A program made the translations under genes and the position numbers. Below the pieces are notes generated by a model, which was not told the DNA's origin, searched no databases, and saw nothing but the letters and a program-made list of their open reading frames with translations. Of a DNA stretch of 64,000 nucleotides, positions 1 through 9,500 are shown one piece after another. Source of the stretch: Labrenzia sp. OB1 (GTDB lineage: Bacteria > Pseudomonadota > Alphaproteobacteria > Rhizobiales > Stappiaceae); assembly GCF_001624695.1 (NCBI RefSeq), contig NZ_JSEP01000001.1, positions 63,286-127,285 of the forward strand, written 5' to 3'. Within the stretch, counting starts at the first letter, position 1, and each line of letters opens with the position of its first letter.

Positions 1-345
1 GCCGGATGGCACGTTGTAGGCGGCCACACGGTTGTCGACGAGCATGCGCCAGATTTCGGGCATCGGCAGCGAGGAGGGGCCTGACGGATAGGACCCGGCG
101 ATGATGGTCGACAGCAACCCGTCCTTGGCCAGATGGTCGATGCCCTTGATGCCGTACATGTCGCCGGCTGCGATCGGATGAAGTGTCGTGAGGTTCCTCG
201 GGTGCCCTTCCCTGTCGAACCTGTCGCCGATGGCTTTCAGGATCCTGTCGGGGCACCCGAGGCCGGAGGAAGAAGAAACCGTGACGACCGCGCCGTCCGC
301 GATCCGGCCGGCGGCTTCCTTCATGGATACGATTTTGGACACCAT
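1..345 (-). CDS. CoA-transferase, N-terminal part (cut by window edge)
   Basis: The reading frame opens at ATG 345, with a GGAGG-type ribosome site at about 355-360, and runs off the left edge, so only about the first 115 residues are visible. They contain a conserved start (KIVSMKEAAGRIADGAVV), a glycine-rich stretch (SSSSGLGCPDRIL), and then a GHPRNLTTLHP segment and GIDHLAKDGLL. This matches the start of the acyl-CoA:acetate/3-ketoacid CoA-transferase family (YdiF or propionate-CoA-transferase type), which moves CoA between carboxylic acids in the cytoplasm. The catalytic Glu of the family lies beyond the window. The gene starts 2 bases after the anhydrofructose reductase stop codon, so the two are co-transcribed. 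Its substrate cannot be told from this fragment. Confidence 0.8.
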   Translation of the reverse strand, partial: MVSKIVSMKEAAGRIADGAVVTVSSSSGLGCPDRILKAIGDRFDREGHPRNLTTLHPIAAGDMYGIKGIDHLAKDGLLSTIIAGSYPSGPSSLPMPEIWRMLVDNRVAAYNVPSG

Positions 346-347
346 GG

Positions 348-1346
348 TCAGAAGCCTCCGTAATCGACGGCGACGGCCCGGCCGGACCGGGCGGCCTCGC
401 GCACGGCCAACGCAATCGCGAGCGACTTGACCCCGTCGACGCCGTCCGCTGCCGGAGGGCCACTGCCCTGCACCGCATATTTGAAGAGACCAAGCGCGTA
501 TTCATAGAGATTGTGCGTTTCGAACGGGACCGCGTGTTCACCGTCGGCATCGACAACAACGACCTCGCCGACCGGCTCCTGGGTCATCACATTGCGGGCG
601 AATACCGATCCTTTGGTGCCGTGGAATTCAATGCCCGTGCCGGCAAAGGGGTGGGTGAAGCTTTCATGGCTCTCGACCATGGCGCCAGACGGCATCGACC
701 AGACCGACATGACGCTGTCTTCAACCCCCTGCCCCAGTCCGGACGCGGCCGCCTTCGCAACCACTTCCAAAGGATCTTCGCCCAGGTGAAAGCGGACGGT
801 ATCCGCATCATGCACCGTGATATCGGCAATGACGCCACCGCCGGCAGCAGCATCGTTGATCCGCCAGCCCCTCAAGGCTTCCGGCAGGTTCACGGCGTGA
901 AAGACCCGCGCGCTCAGGACCTTGCCGATGCGGCCGGACCTGATCATGTCGCGAATGGCCAGATGCGACCCGGCATTGCGCAGATGGTGATTGGTCGCGA
1001 AGACGACACCCTTGTCCTTCGCAGCCCGGACCATCTCGCAGGCCTCGCCCAATGTCATAGCAAGCGGCTTTTCACAAAGAACATGCTTGCCAGCCGCAAT
1101 GGACGCCAAGGCCTGCGCATGGTGTTTTTCGTTGGTCGTGGAGATATAGACCGCGTCGACGCCGTCGTCCTCGAGCAGTTCGCCCAGATCGGAGACACTC
1201 CGATCGATGCCGTGCTCGCGGGCAAACCTCTCACCGCGGACAGCATCCGAACTGAGCACCGACCGGATGGCACCGTCCTGCGCCCGGAGAGCGTCAATCA
1301 TGTAGCTCGAGGCAATCCGACTCGCACCTATCAGAGCCCAACGCAT
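348..1346 (-). CDS. afr: 1,5-anhydro-D-fructose reductase (Gfo/Idh/MocA family)
   Basis: This 332-residue cytoplasmic NAD(P)H-dependent oxidoreductase has an N-terminal Rossmann fold (LIGASRIASSYM, residues 5-16), the family EKP motif at 92-94 and an Asp/His pair (D175, H179) in DITVHD. The sequence follows closely what I recall of Sinorhizobium morelense AFR, including NHHLRNA, FHAVNLP and GVEDSVM. That enzyme reduces 1,5-anhydro-D-fructose, a breakdown product of starch and glycogen, to 1,5-anhydro-D-mannitol. The length is usual for the family. Two identical operators lie just upstream and a CoA-transferase gene follows directly. The family call is very safe; the exact substrate is inferred from resemblance. 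Confidence 0.85.
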   Translation of the reverse strand: MRWALIGASRIASSYMIDALRAQDGAIRSVLSSDAVRGERFAREHGIDRSVSDLGELLEDDGVDAVYISTTNEKHHAQALASIAAGKHVLCEKPLAMTLGEACEMVRAAKDKGVVFATNHHLRNAGSHLAIRDMIRSGRIGKVLSARVFHAVNLPEALRGWRINDAAAGGGVIADITVHDADTVRFHLGEDPLEVVAKAAASGLGQGVEDSVMSVWSMPSGAMVESHESFTHPFAGTGIEFHGTKGSVFARNVMTQEPVGEVVVVDADGEHAVPFETHNLYEYALGLFKYAVQGSGPPAADGVDGVKSLAIALAVREAARSGRAVAVDYGGF

Positions 1347-1372
1347 TCTACTTCCCCATCAAGATTTCATTT

Positions 1373-1417
1373 TTGGATCGTTCCAATTTATAAATACTAA
1401 TAATTGGATCGTTCCAA
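1373..1417. promoter_or_regulatory. Twin operator upstream of the anhydrofructose reductase operon
   Basis: Two identical copies of TTGGATCGTTCCAA occur at 1373-1386 and 1404-1417. Each is an imperfect palindrome of the form TTGGA-N4-TCCAA. Their starts are 31 bp apart, about three helical turns, so both face the same side of the DNA. They sit 27-71 bp upstream of the ATG at 1346, where a repressor would overlap the promoter. Form and placement suit a LacI- or ROK-type sugar regulator. No such regulator gene is in the window, so the cognate protein is unknown. Confidence 0.7.
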
Positions 1418-1482
1418 ATTTGTCAAGACACGGTTGTTCCGAAAATTTCGCGACAGGCCCCATACGGGCTTCGCCGGATTTC

Positions 1483-1672
1483 ATGGAATGGTGCGCCGAT
1501 GATCACAAGGCGGCCAACCTGCCGACCTTTGTTGCCTTTGACGGTGACAATCCGGCGGCCGCCGCCAGGGCTGTTCGCGAAAAGCTCCCGGCCGCGAACT
1601 TTCTGATCGCGGCTGACGACGATCATCACTTGCCACACAGAACCCCGCCCCTGCCGAATAATACCAAAGAAC
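1483..1672 (+). pseudogene. Fragment of a conjugative-type DNA primase (TOPRIM region)
   Basis: Translation of this stretch gives DDHKAANLPTFVAFDGDN, AARAVREKLPAANFLIAADD and DHHLPH. This is the pattern of the TOPRIM half of plasmid TraC-like primases: a value-in-hand strand, an acidic DxD-type motif and the HH-x-P after it. No start, zinc or helicase part is present, and the frame breaks after about 1666, where the usual N-x-G-x-x-KA motif should follow. It is a remnant of 50-60 residues with no likely function. It lies directly before a relaxase remnant, as primase and relaxase genes do in conjugative elements, so the two are probably debris of one element. Confidence 0.55.
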
Positions 1673-1756
1673 GTTATTGTGACCCATCTGACCGGTTTTG
1701 AAGGATGTTCGCCGCACGCAGGGCCAGATCAAAGCGAAGGTTGCAAGGCTCAGACC

Positions 1757-2224
1757 ATGATCGCCAAGAAAACCGCACTGAAGCGTTCCTCGGGCGCAAA
1801 AGCGCTGGCGAAGTATATTGCCGCGGCCAAGGAGAAGGGCGAAAAGCTCGATCAGTTTTGGCTGTCCAACTGCAAGGCCGGTGATCGCCTTGAGGCCCTC
1901 GACACGGCCATCGCGGAGGTCCGCGCGACGCAAGGCATGAACCAGCGCAGCAAAGCGGATCCAAACTACCACCTCGTTGTCTCCTTCGCCGAGGGCGAAA
2001 AGCCGGACACGGATGTCCTGAAAGACATTGAATTGGAGTTCGCCAAAGCCCTGGGCCTGGAAGATCATCAGCGTGTGGTTGGGACGCATACCAACACCGA
2101 GAATTTCCACATGCACATCCAGTTCAATCTCCTCCACCCGGAAATCTTCCGGATGCACACGCTAACTCGGCTCCTGGGTCACTTTCGGCACTTCCCCGGG
2201 TCCCCAGCTTTTTCCTTAAAATAA
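1757..2224 (+). pseudogene. TraI/VirD2-type relaxase, 3'-truncated
   Basis: The frame starts at ATG 1757 (MIAKKTALKRSSGAKALAKY) and shows the N-terminal nuclease domain of MOBP relaxases: a YI-x-x-x motif early on, the stretch TQGMNQRSKADPNYHLVVSF, and the metal-binding HxH of motif III in NFHMHIQFNLLHPE. Intact proteins continue for several hundred residues with R/K-rich sequence. Here family similarity ends at about 2150 and an unrelated tail runs to a stop at 2224, so at most 155 residues remain. Such relaxases nick oriT and pilot DNA during conjugation. With the primase fragment upstream this marks a decayed plasmid or ICE segment. Loss of function is inferred from the truncation. Confidence 0.75.
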
Positions 2225-2445
2225 AGCGTTGAGTCCGCGAGGGAACTTGTGCGGTTCGCGGGCGGGCTGTCGCCAAGTGGCTTGTTAAATATTCGCATAT
2301 CGGTAGCTTGGTGGTGCAACCGGAAGAAGGCGTTCCGGGGGCAAGGTAACGAAGCAGATCCGGCAAGTTGGTGCCGGGAAGAAGGTCACTTGGCAGGTGT
2401 CTCTTCAAGGGCGAACAGGTGTTGGGCAAACTCTCTTCAAACGAG

Positions 2446-2842
2446 ATGAAAACGCCGGGCGATGCGGCGGGCAGGCAATCTGCGGGCCGGAAGGCGGCCG
2501 GTGATGCGGACGCGCGTGAACCTGCGAGGACCAGCGTGAAACTCCGGCTGGTGGATGGCACGGAGGGGGATTGGCGGGCGGGGATTCATCTGGCGCGTGT
2601 GGCGAACGGGTGCACGATATTCAAGGACATTCCGTTTTCCGAAAAAAGGCCAAGGCGATGTACGCCAAGGCCGTGGCGTAGCCGGAGCGGTTCGGGCTGA
2701 TCTATGCGGTGCCGGGTGGCGACGCGCCGCTGGCCGAGGACGGTCTTCTGGGTTTTGCCTCGGTCAATGCGGGCGAGCATTTCCTGAGTACCGGCACGTT
2801 GATCGCGAGGGCTACGAGAAACTCAAGACAGTTGCGGGATAG
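2446..2842 (+). pseudogene. Conserved hypothetical gene broken by two frameshifts and a stop
   Basis: From ATG 2446 the frame reads well through VKLRLVDGTEGDWRAGIHLA and ends at IPFSEK. At the A-run near 2640-2646 the sense sequence moves to another frame (KAKAMYAKAVA), meets an in-frame TAG at about 2680, continues as PERFGLIYAVPGGDAPLAED and GLLGFASVNAGEHFL, and shifts again to EYRHVDREGYEKLKTVAG before a final stop at 2842. Stitched together these pieces form one plausible domain of about 130 residues, so this is decay rather than chance. I do not recognise the family. It lies in the same mobile-element debris as the relaxase fragment. Confidence 0.5.
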
Positions 2843-2872
2843 TAATAGTTTTTACCTGCCGGAGTAAGAAAA

Positions 2873-3514
2873 GTGGGACCCAGTCATAAAGAGTATGAAT
2901 ATCTAAAAAAAAGAAATGAATTTCTCTTAAAATATATTATCGGATCGGTAATGGAAAGCTCAGAACTACACAGAAAATGGACCGAGAAATATTCAAGATT
3001 TTCTAAAATATATATACCTTTGTTCGTTGTCACCACCTACGCTTTGCCGATATTTTTGTCGAAAGATATTTTAGGGAAGTTTTCTTCTTCAGTAGTTTCT
3101 TCGTTTCCTTTGGCTCTACAAAGGTACCAATCTTTGCTGGAGATGGGGGGGCTTGTTTCTTTCTGGTACATTTTATCACTAGTGATGTTACTGCCATCAG
3201 TTGTCATTATCTCTTGTATCTATGCAAAGACATATTATTCATTTTGGAGAGAAAGTAAAATAGTAGGAAAAATTGAATTAAAGCAGGTTTTTGGCTCCTC
3301 TCTATACGTGACCATATTGTGCGGTGCATTTTATTTTCTATTATTTGTGCCGTTGCCGCTTGGTGAGAAGGCAAGCCTTCCATTTTTACAGATTTTGTTT
3401 GGTCCAGCTTTTCCAGTGTTGGCTTCAGGCATCTCTGTGATGCTCCCAATGGCAGCGGTCCCATTTCTAGCGACATTGATCAGGTTTTTTGTGAGGCAAA
3501 ATGGCGGACATTAG
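2873..3514 (+). CDS. AT-rich polytopic membrane protein upstream of and overlapping the giant RTX gene
   Basis: This 213-residue protein of no recognised family uses GTG 2873, preceded by a good ribosome site (GGAG at 2861-2864). After a charged N-terminus (to about residue 45) come three or four hydrophobic segments, roughly at residues 48-62, 95-117, 140-160 and 175-205, ending RFFVRQNGGH. The coding DNA is far richer in A/T than anything around it and uses codons such as AAA, ATA and TTT, which points to separate acquisition. The last 14 bases overlap the start of the giant gene, so the two are translationally coupled. The position suggests a partner of the giant protein, such as an immunity, anchoring or processing factor. 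That role is inference only. Confidence 0.7.
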   Translation: MGPSHKEYEYLKKRNEFLLKYIIGSVMESSELHRKWTEKYSRFSKIYIPLFVVTTYALPIFLSKDILGKFSSSVVSSFPLALQRYQSLLEMGGLVSFWYILSLVMLLPSVVIISCIYAKTYYSFWRESKIVGKIELKQVFGSSLYVTILCGAFYFLLFVPLPLGEKASLPFLQILFGPAFPVLASGISVMLPMAAVPFLATLIRFFVRQNGGH

Positions 3515-6500
3515 AATTGTTGGTGCGTACGATTGGACAGTTAAAGATGTGACTGTTGCATTCGTTGGAGTCACGCATAATGCCACCCTCGATGCCGGCG
3601 TTTCGGCTGGACTTTCAAAAGCTGCGGCCGCGCGCCTGAGTGCCGCAGGGGCTGTCACGTTTGGAACGATTGATGTTTTTGATGCGGCGCTTGATCAAAA
3701 TTATCAAAAAGCTGCGGTCGAAACTTTAGGTATTGGCGGTTCACTAGCTGGTGCTTGGGCGGGTGGCTATCTGGCGACTGAAGTTGGAGCAACGCTAGGT
3801 GGCCTGACATTTGGGGTGGTAGGCGCCGGAATCGGAGGGGCCGTTTTTGGTATCGGTGGGGCAGTTGCTGGTGGGTTCTACGGAGAGCGCTTTGTTGAAG
3901 ACCAGCTAAACCAATTTCTTGCGAATGGAGATCCAATTGGACCAACACTGCCGGCGGGGACAGTGTCTTCCATGCGTAGCCCCGGGCAAATCGGTCCAGT
4001 TGAGCAAGGATTTGAGACCAACGCACTTGATGTTTTAGGTGATCAGGGTGGGTGGGGCTGGTACGCAGCGCTAGCGAACCAAGGTTCCGGATATCCTGCC
4101 TACCCCACAGAAATTAGAGACGCTGTCAAAGAGCTTTCAGACATTGATATTGGCCCTATTTTTGGCTTCAACCATACTCGCAGGGATACTCCCGGGTATC
4201 ATGTATTTTCCGATCCTGGCGATCTTCCGTCGATGTCTTCGAAAGAGGCCACGAGGCTAAACACTCAAATAAGAAAAGCTCAGGCAAACGGGTTTTCAAA
4301 CGAACAAATCGCCAAAGGCATCCTTGACGGCTACGACCTGAATGGTCCTGAAACCGCCATCGACTATTCAGCTCCGCAACGAAATGCTGCTTCCAGCACA
4401 GATCGCGATGCCAGCGCGGCACAATCCAACTCCAACACAGGCGGCACTGATTATTCCAATAGCGGTCATCCTTACTCAAACGAGGCGGTACCCTACAGCG
4501 GATCTTCAGGCAGCACCTCCGTGCCGACACCACGCTCCAAACCAAGCACTTCTGGCAGCAATTCCTCAGGCAACAGCAGCGGCGACCGAGGCGATACGAA
4601 CCCCGGCTACGAAGGCGGCGGTAGCAGCTCCGGTGGCAACCAGGGCGGTTACTCTGACAGTTACAATGGCGGCGGCGGTCACGGCTACAGCGGTAGCGGG
4701 CCGGGAGAAAGCTTCAGCGACAATATGGGCGGCTGCTTCGTCGCCGAAACGCTTGTTCTCATGGCGGACGGCACGGAAAAGCCGATTGAACAGGTCCAAC
4801 TCGAAGACCTTGTCATGGGCTTTGACGGGCTCGGCGCGCTGGAACCGCGTGAAGTCACTGACCTCTTCATTCATGGCAAGCGCAAGGTGCTGGATGTCGA
4901 CGGCGTTCTGACCACACCGGAGCACCCGTTTCTGCTGCCAGACGGCAGCTATCAGCCAATCGGCAAGCTTTCAATCGGCGACCAGATCGTTCGTGCCGAT
5001 GGTTCGCCGCACACCATTGAGACGATCTCCGAAGTCGATGGTCTTCACACGGTCTACAACTTCACCGTTGAAAGCCTGCACACCTATGTCGCGGCGGGAT
5101 TCCGCGTCCACAACATCAAACCTGTGATGCTCGACCTTGACGGCGACGGTCTTGAGGTGACGGCGCTGGACCGGTCTACGGTGTTCATGGACACGGGCGG
5201 CGACGGTTTTCTGCATCGCACGGCCTGGGCGGGCGAAGGCGACGGGGTTTTGTATTTCGACCCGGACGGTCGGGACGAGATCACCGAAAAGCGCCAGTTC
5301 GTCTTCACCGAATGGGACCCGACATCGACCAGCGACCTGGAGGCCCTGGCTTCGGTGTTCGACAGCAACGGCGACGGCGTCCTGAGCGCGGGCGACGACG
5401 CGTTCGGCCAGTTCAAGGTGATGGTCACCCTGGCCGACGGTTCGACGGTGTCCAGGACGCTGGCCGAGCTCGGCATCACCGAGATCGACCTGACAGCGGA
5501 TGCGAGCAACATTGAGCTGAGCGACGGGTCGGTGATCACCGGCAAGACCACGTTTAAGCGTGCGGACGGCACCACCGGCACGGTTGGCGACATGCTGCTG
5601 GCCGCCGAGGCCGAGGGCCACCGGGTGGAGCAGGTGGAATCCGTCGACGGCACGGGCACGCGCAGCCTGACCACCACCGCCTATGCGGCCGATGGCGGCA
5701 AGGCCTATGAGATCCATTCGGTGACCAGCGCCGACGGCCTGTCGATCGTCAACCGCTACGACGACAATGGCGACGGGGTGATCGACCGGACACAGACCAT
5801 CGAAACGGTGGTGAATGGCGATGGCAGCCGCACGGAGACGGAAAGCAATCTCGCCGGCAGCGATCAGGCGACCGACGTTCTGACGTCGCGCGAAGTCACC
5901 ACCAAATCCGCCGACCACAAGGTCGAGACCATCGAGCGGGATTCTTTTGGAGGCGGCTGGTTCGATCAGCGCGAGACCCGTGACGAAGCCGCCGACGGCA
6001 GCCTGACCATCTTGGTCAGCGATCTGGCCCAGGACGGCACGGTGATCATGAGCCGCAGCGAGAGCGTCTCCGCCGATGGCGCGAGCCGCGTCGATAGCCT
6101 GGACGCGGACGGCGACGGGGCTGCGGACAGCACCGAAACCCATACAGTCGAAACCCATGCCGATGACAGCCGCACGGAGACGGTGGCGGTCAGCAACCAG
6201 GACGGCTCATTGCGTTCCAAGGTTATCGAGGAGGTCGGGTCCGATGGCCGCTCCAAGGTGATCACCCGGGATCTCGACGGCGACGGTGACGTGGACGTGC
6301 GCGAAATCCTCGACATCACGGTGACGCCTGCGGGCGGCAGCACGTCGCGGCTTGAGATCCGCAACGGCGACGGCTCCCTGAAATCCGCATCCACCACCGT
6401 GACTTCGGACGACGCGCTCACCAAGACCACGGAGCTTGACCGCGACGGCGACGGCGATATCGATCTGACCACCGTCGATGCCACTTTGGTAAATGCCGAC

Positions 6501-9500
6501 GGCAGCCGGGAAAGGATTGTCACCGAGACCAACGGCGACGGCTCGGTGCGTGCCATGCGCAAGGAGGTGCTGGACGCGGACAAGGTCGGCCAGGAGGTCT
6601 GGGCCGATCTCGACCAGGACGGCACATTCGCCGCAGACGAGCTGATGTCTTCGGTCACCGTGGATGCCACGACCCGGGACCGCACGGCGACCAGCTATAG
6701 CCGGACGGCGGACGGCACGGTGACGGCAACCTCGACCACCGTTACCTCGGCGGACGGGCTCAGCAAGTCTATCGTGTCTGATCTTGACGGGGACGGCGAC
6801 ATCGATGTCCGGGTCAGCGATGTCACGGTTCTGAACGGCGACGGTTCCTCCAGCCGCACGGTGACGACGAGCAACCAGGACAATTCCCTGCGCAGCATCG
6901 TGGTGAGCGAGACCAGCGCGGACGGCCTTGCCAGAACCACACGGGAAGATGTCGACGGCGACGGGGACTTCGAGAAGAAGACCGACAACACGCTGGTGCT
7001 GGAAGCCGATGACGGCACAACGCAGACGGCCTCGGCCTATGCCGGCGATGAGACGACCTTGCTGTCGCGCACCACCACCACCGAGAGCGCCGACCGGCGC
7101 ACCACGACCGTCAGCACGGATCTTGACGGCGACGGCCGGGCGGACAGCACCTCCGTGCGGGTCAAGGGCACGGACGGCGCGGTGACGCAGACAACCACGC
7201 AGACCGCTGCCGACGGCACGGTTCTGGGCGAAACGGTCAGCCAGACCAGCGCCACCGGCCTGGCGTCCTCCACGGCCAGCGATCTGGACGGCGATCAGGC
7301 CGCCGATGTGATCAGCCGGAGCGCCACGACGCTCAACGCGGATGGCAGCCGGACGACAGTCGCGCAGGTGGAGAATGCCGACGGCTCGCTGCAAAGCGCG
7401 CGCACGGTGACGGTCAGTGATGACGGGCTGAAGACGGTGACGCAAACCGATGCGGACGGCAACGGCACCTTTGAGCGCACCGTCACCGACGAAACGGTGC
7501 TGGACGCCGATGGCGGCACCACGCGCACGGTGGACACCCGTTCCCAGAGCGGCCAGCTGCTTGGCAGCACGCAGACCGAAGTCAGCGACGGCGGGTTGGT
7601 GAGGGTTCAGAAAACCGACCGGGACGGCGACGGCACATTCGATCTGGTTGAAACCTCGATTACGGCTCTGGAAGCCGACGGCGATACGGTGACAACGACG
7701 GAGACCCGCGAAGGCGGGGCCCTGCGCGGCACGACAAGCCAGACCGTCTCCGACAATGGCCGGTCCAACATCACCGAGAGCGATATCAACGGCGACGGCA
7801 AGACGGATATCCGGATCACGCAAATGGTGGCCGACAGCGGCGTCGAGACGACGCATGTCCAGCATAAAACCGTAGGCGGCGCGGTGAAGCACCAGAGCCG
7901 CACGGTGACCGACGCCGACGGCCTGACGTCCACGACCCATCGGGACGCCGACGGCAATGGCGTTTATGAGACGCGGACCGAGACCGCCCTTGTGCTGAAC
8001 GCCGACGGCTCGACGACGACAACCACAAGCCACAAGGGCCAGAACGGCACGCTGCAGGGCCGCTCGGTGGAAACCGTCAGCGCCGACGACCTGACCACAA
8101 CCCGTAGTGAGGATTTTGACGGCGACGGCAATGTGGACGAGGTCGCGCAGCGCCAGACGGTGATTGCCGACAACGGAACGCTGACCACCACCGGGACGGT
8201 CAACGCCCGCGACGGCTCCCTGCTGTCCAGGTCCGTCGAGACAGTCAGCGGCGACGGCCGCTCGTCCTCGCTTGCCTTCGATGCCGACGGCAATGGCACC
8301 GATGACAGAGTGACCTTCACCACGGTCGGCGAGGACGGCGTGACGACGACCACGGTGTCGTCCTATTCCCATGCGGGCGTGCTTTTGTCCCATGTCACGG
8401 AAACGGAAAGCGGCAACGGCCTGGAAACCCGCGTTGCCTTCGACCTTGACGGCAACAGCTTTGCCGAGCGCACGCTGCAGGACATCACGGAGATTGCCGC
8501 GGACGGCACAACAAGCCGCACTTTGACCCACGAAACCGGCGGCGGCCGGCTGCTGGCCCGCGAACAGGTGATCAGCTCCGATGACGGCTTGAGCGTGACG
8601 ACGGCGCTCGATCTGGATGGCATCGGCGGCAATGACTTTGTCACCACCAGGGTGACTGAACTTGGCCATGACGGCTCGACCGGGGAGACCTGGACCACAC
8701 GTGGACCGGGCGGGTTGAAGGCGAGCGCCACCCGCGCGACCAGCGACGATGGTCTGAAGGTGTCGACGGACAGCGATCTCGACGGCGACGGCGACATCGA
8801 CCGCGAAACCGCGCTGGAGCTTGGCGCCTCCGGGGGCAGCACCGAGACGTCCCGCCTTTACGGCAGCGGCACGACTTTGCTGCGCGCCGCGACCACCGTG
8901 ATCAGCGCCGATGAACGCCAGCGGACGACGAACATCGACCGGGACGGCGACGGCGATACGGACATCCGGACGCAGACCAGCATCGATCTGAGTGGTAACG
9001 AGACCAGCACCTGGAAGGATCTCGCTGCCAACGGCTCCACGGAAGCGATCGTCACCCGCCAGGCCGCCGCCAACGGCACCAGCGATGTCTACAAGCTCGA
9101 TATCGACGGCGACGGGTCCACCGACATCACCCGGAAGACCACCGTCACCCATGACGCCTCGGGCAACGAGATCCGGGTCTTCGAGGAAACGGAGGCGGTC
9201 GGCGGTCTCGCGTTCAGGTCGACCACCGTGACCTCCGCCAATGGCCTGACTTCAACCACCGAGACCGACAGCGACGGTGACGGCGAGATGGACACCAGAG
9301 CGGAAACGCAGACGGTGTTCCATGCCGACGGCAGCAGCACCACGACCAGCCGCGACTGGCATGAAGACGGCACGCTGCGCTCCAGCTACACCGAGACCGT
9401 CAGCGCGGACGGGCGCACGGTCACGGAAGTCTTCGACTTCGACGGCGACCATGTGACCGACAAGACCCGGGTGAGCGTTGTCGCCGCGGACGGCAGCCAG

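Noticed and set aside
6207-9152. A 981-codon open frame on the minus strand within the giant gene
   Set aside because: It mirrors the GAC/GGC-rich repeat codons of the plus strand. Its product is repetitive Val/Ala/Gly/Asp sequence without any domain, and the plus-strand reading explains the repeats fully.
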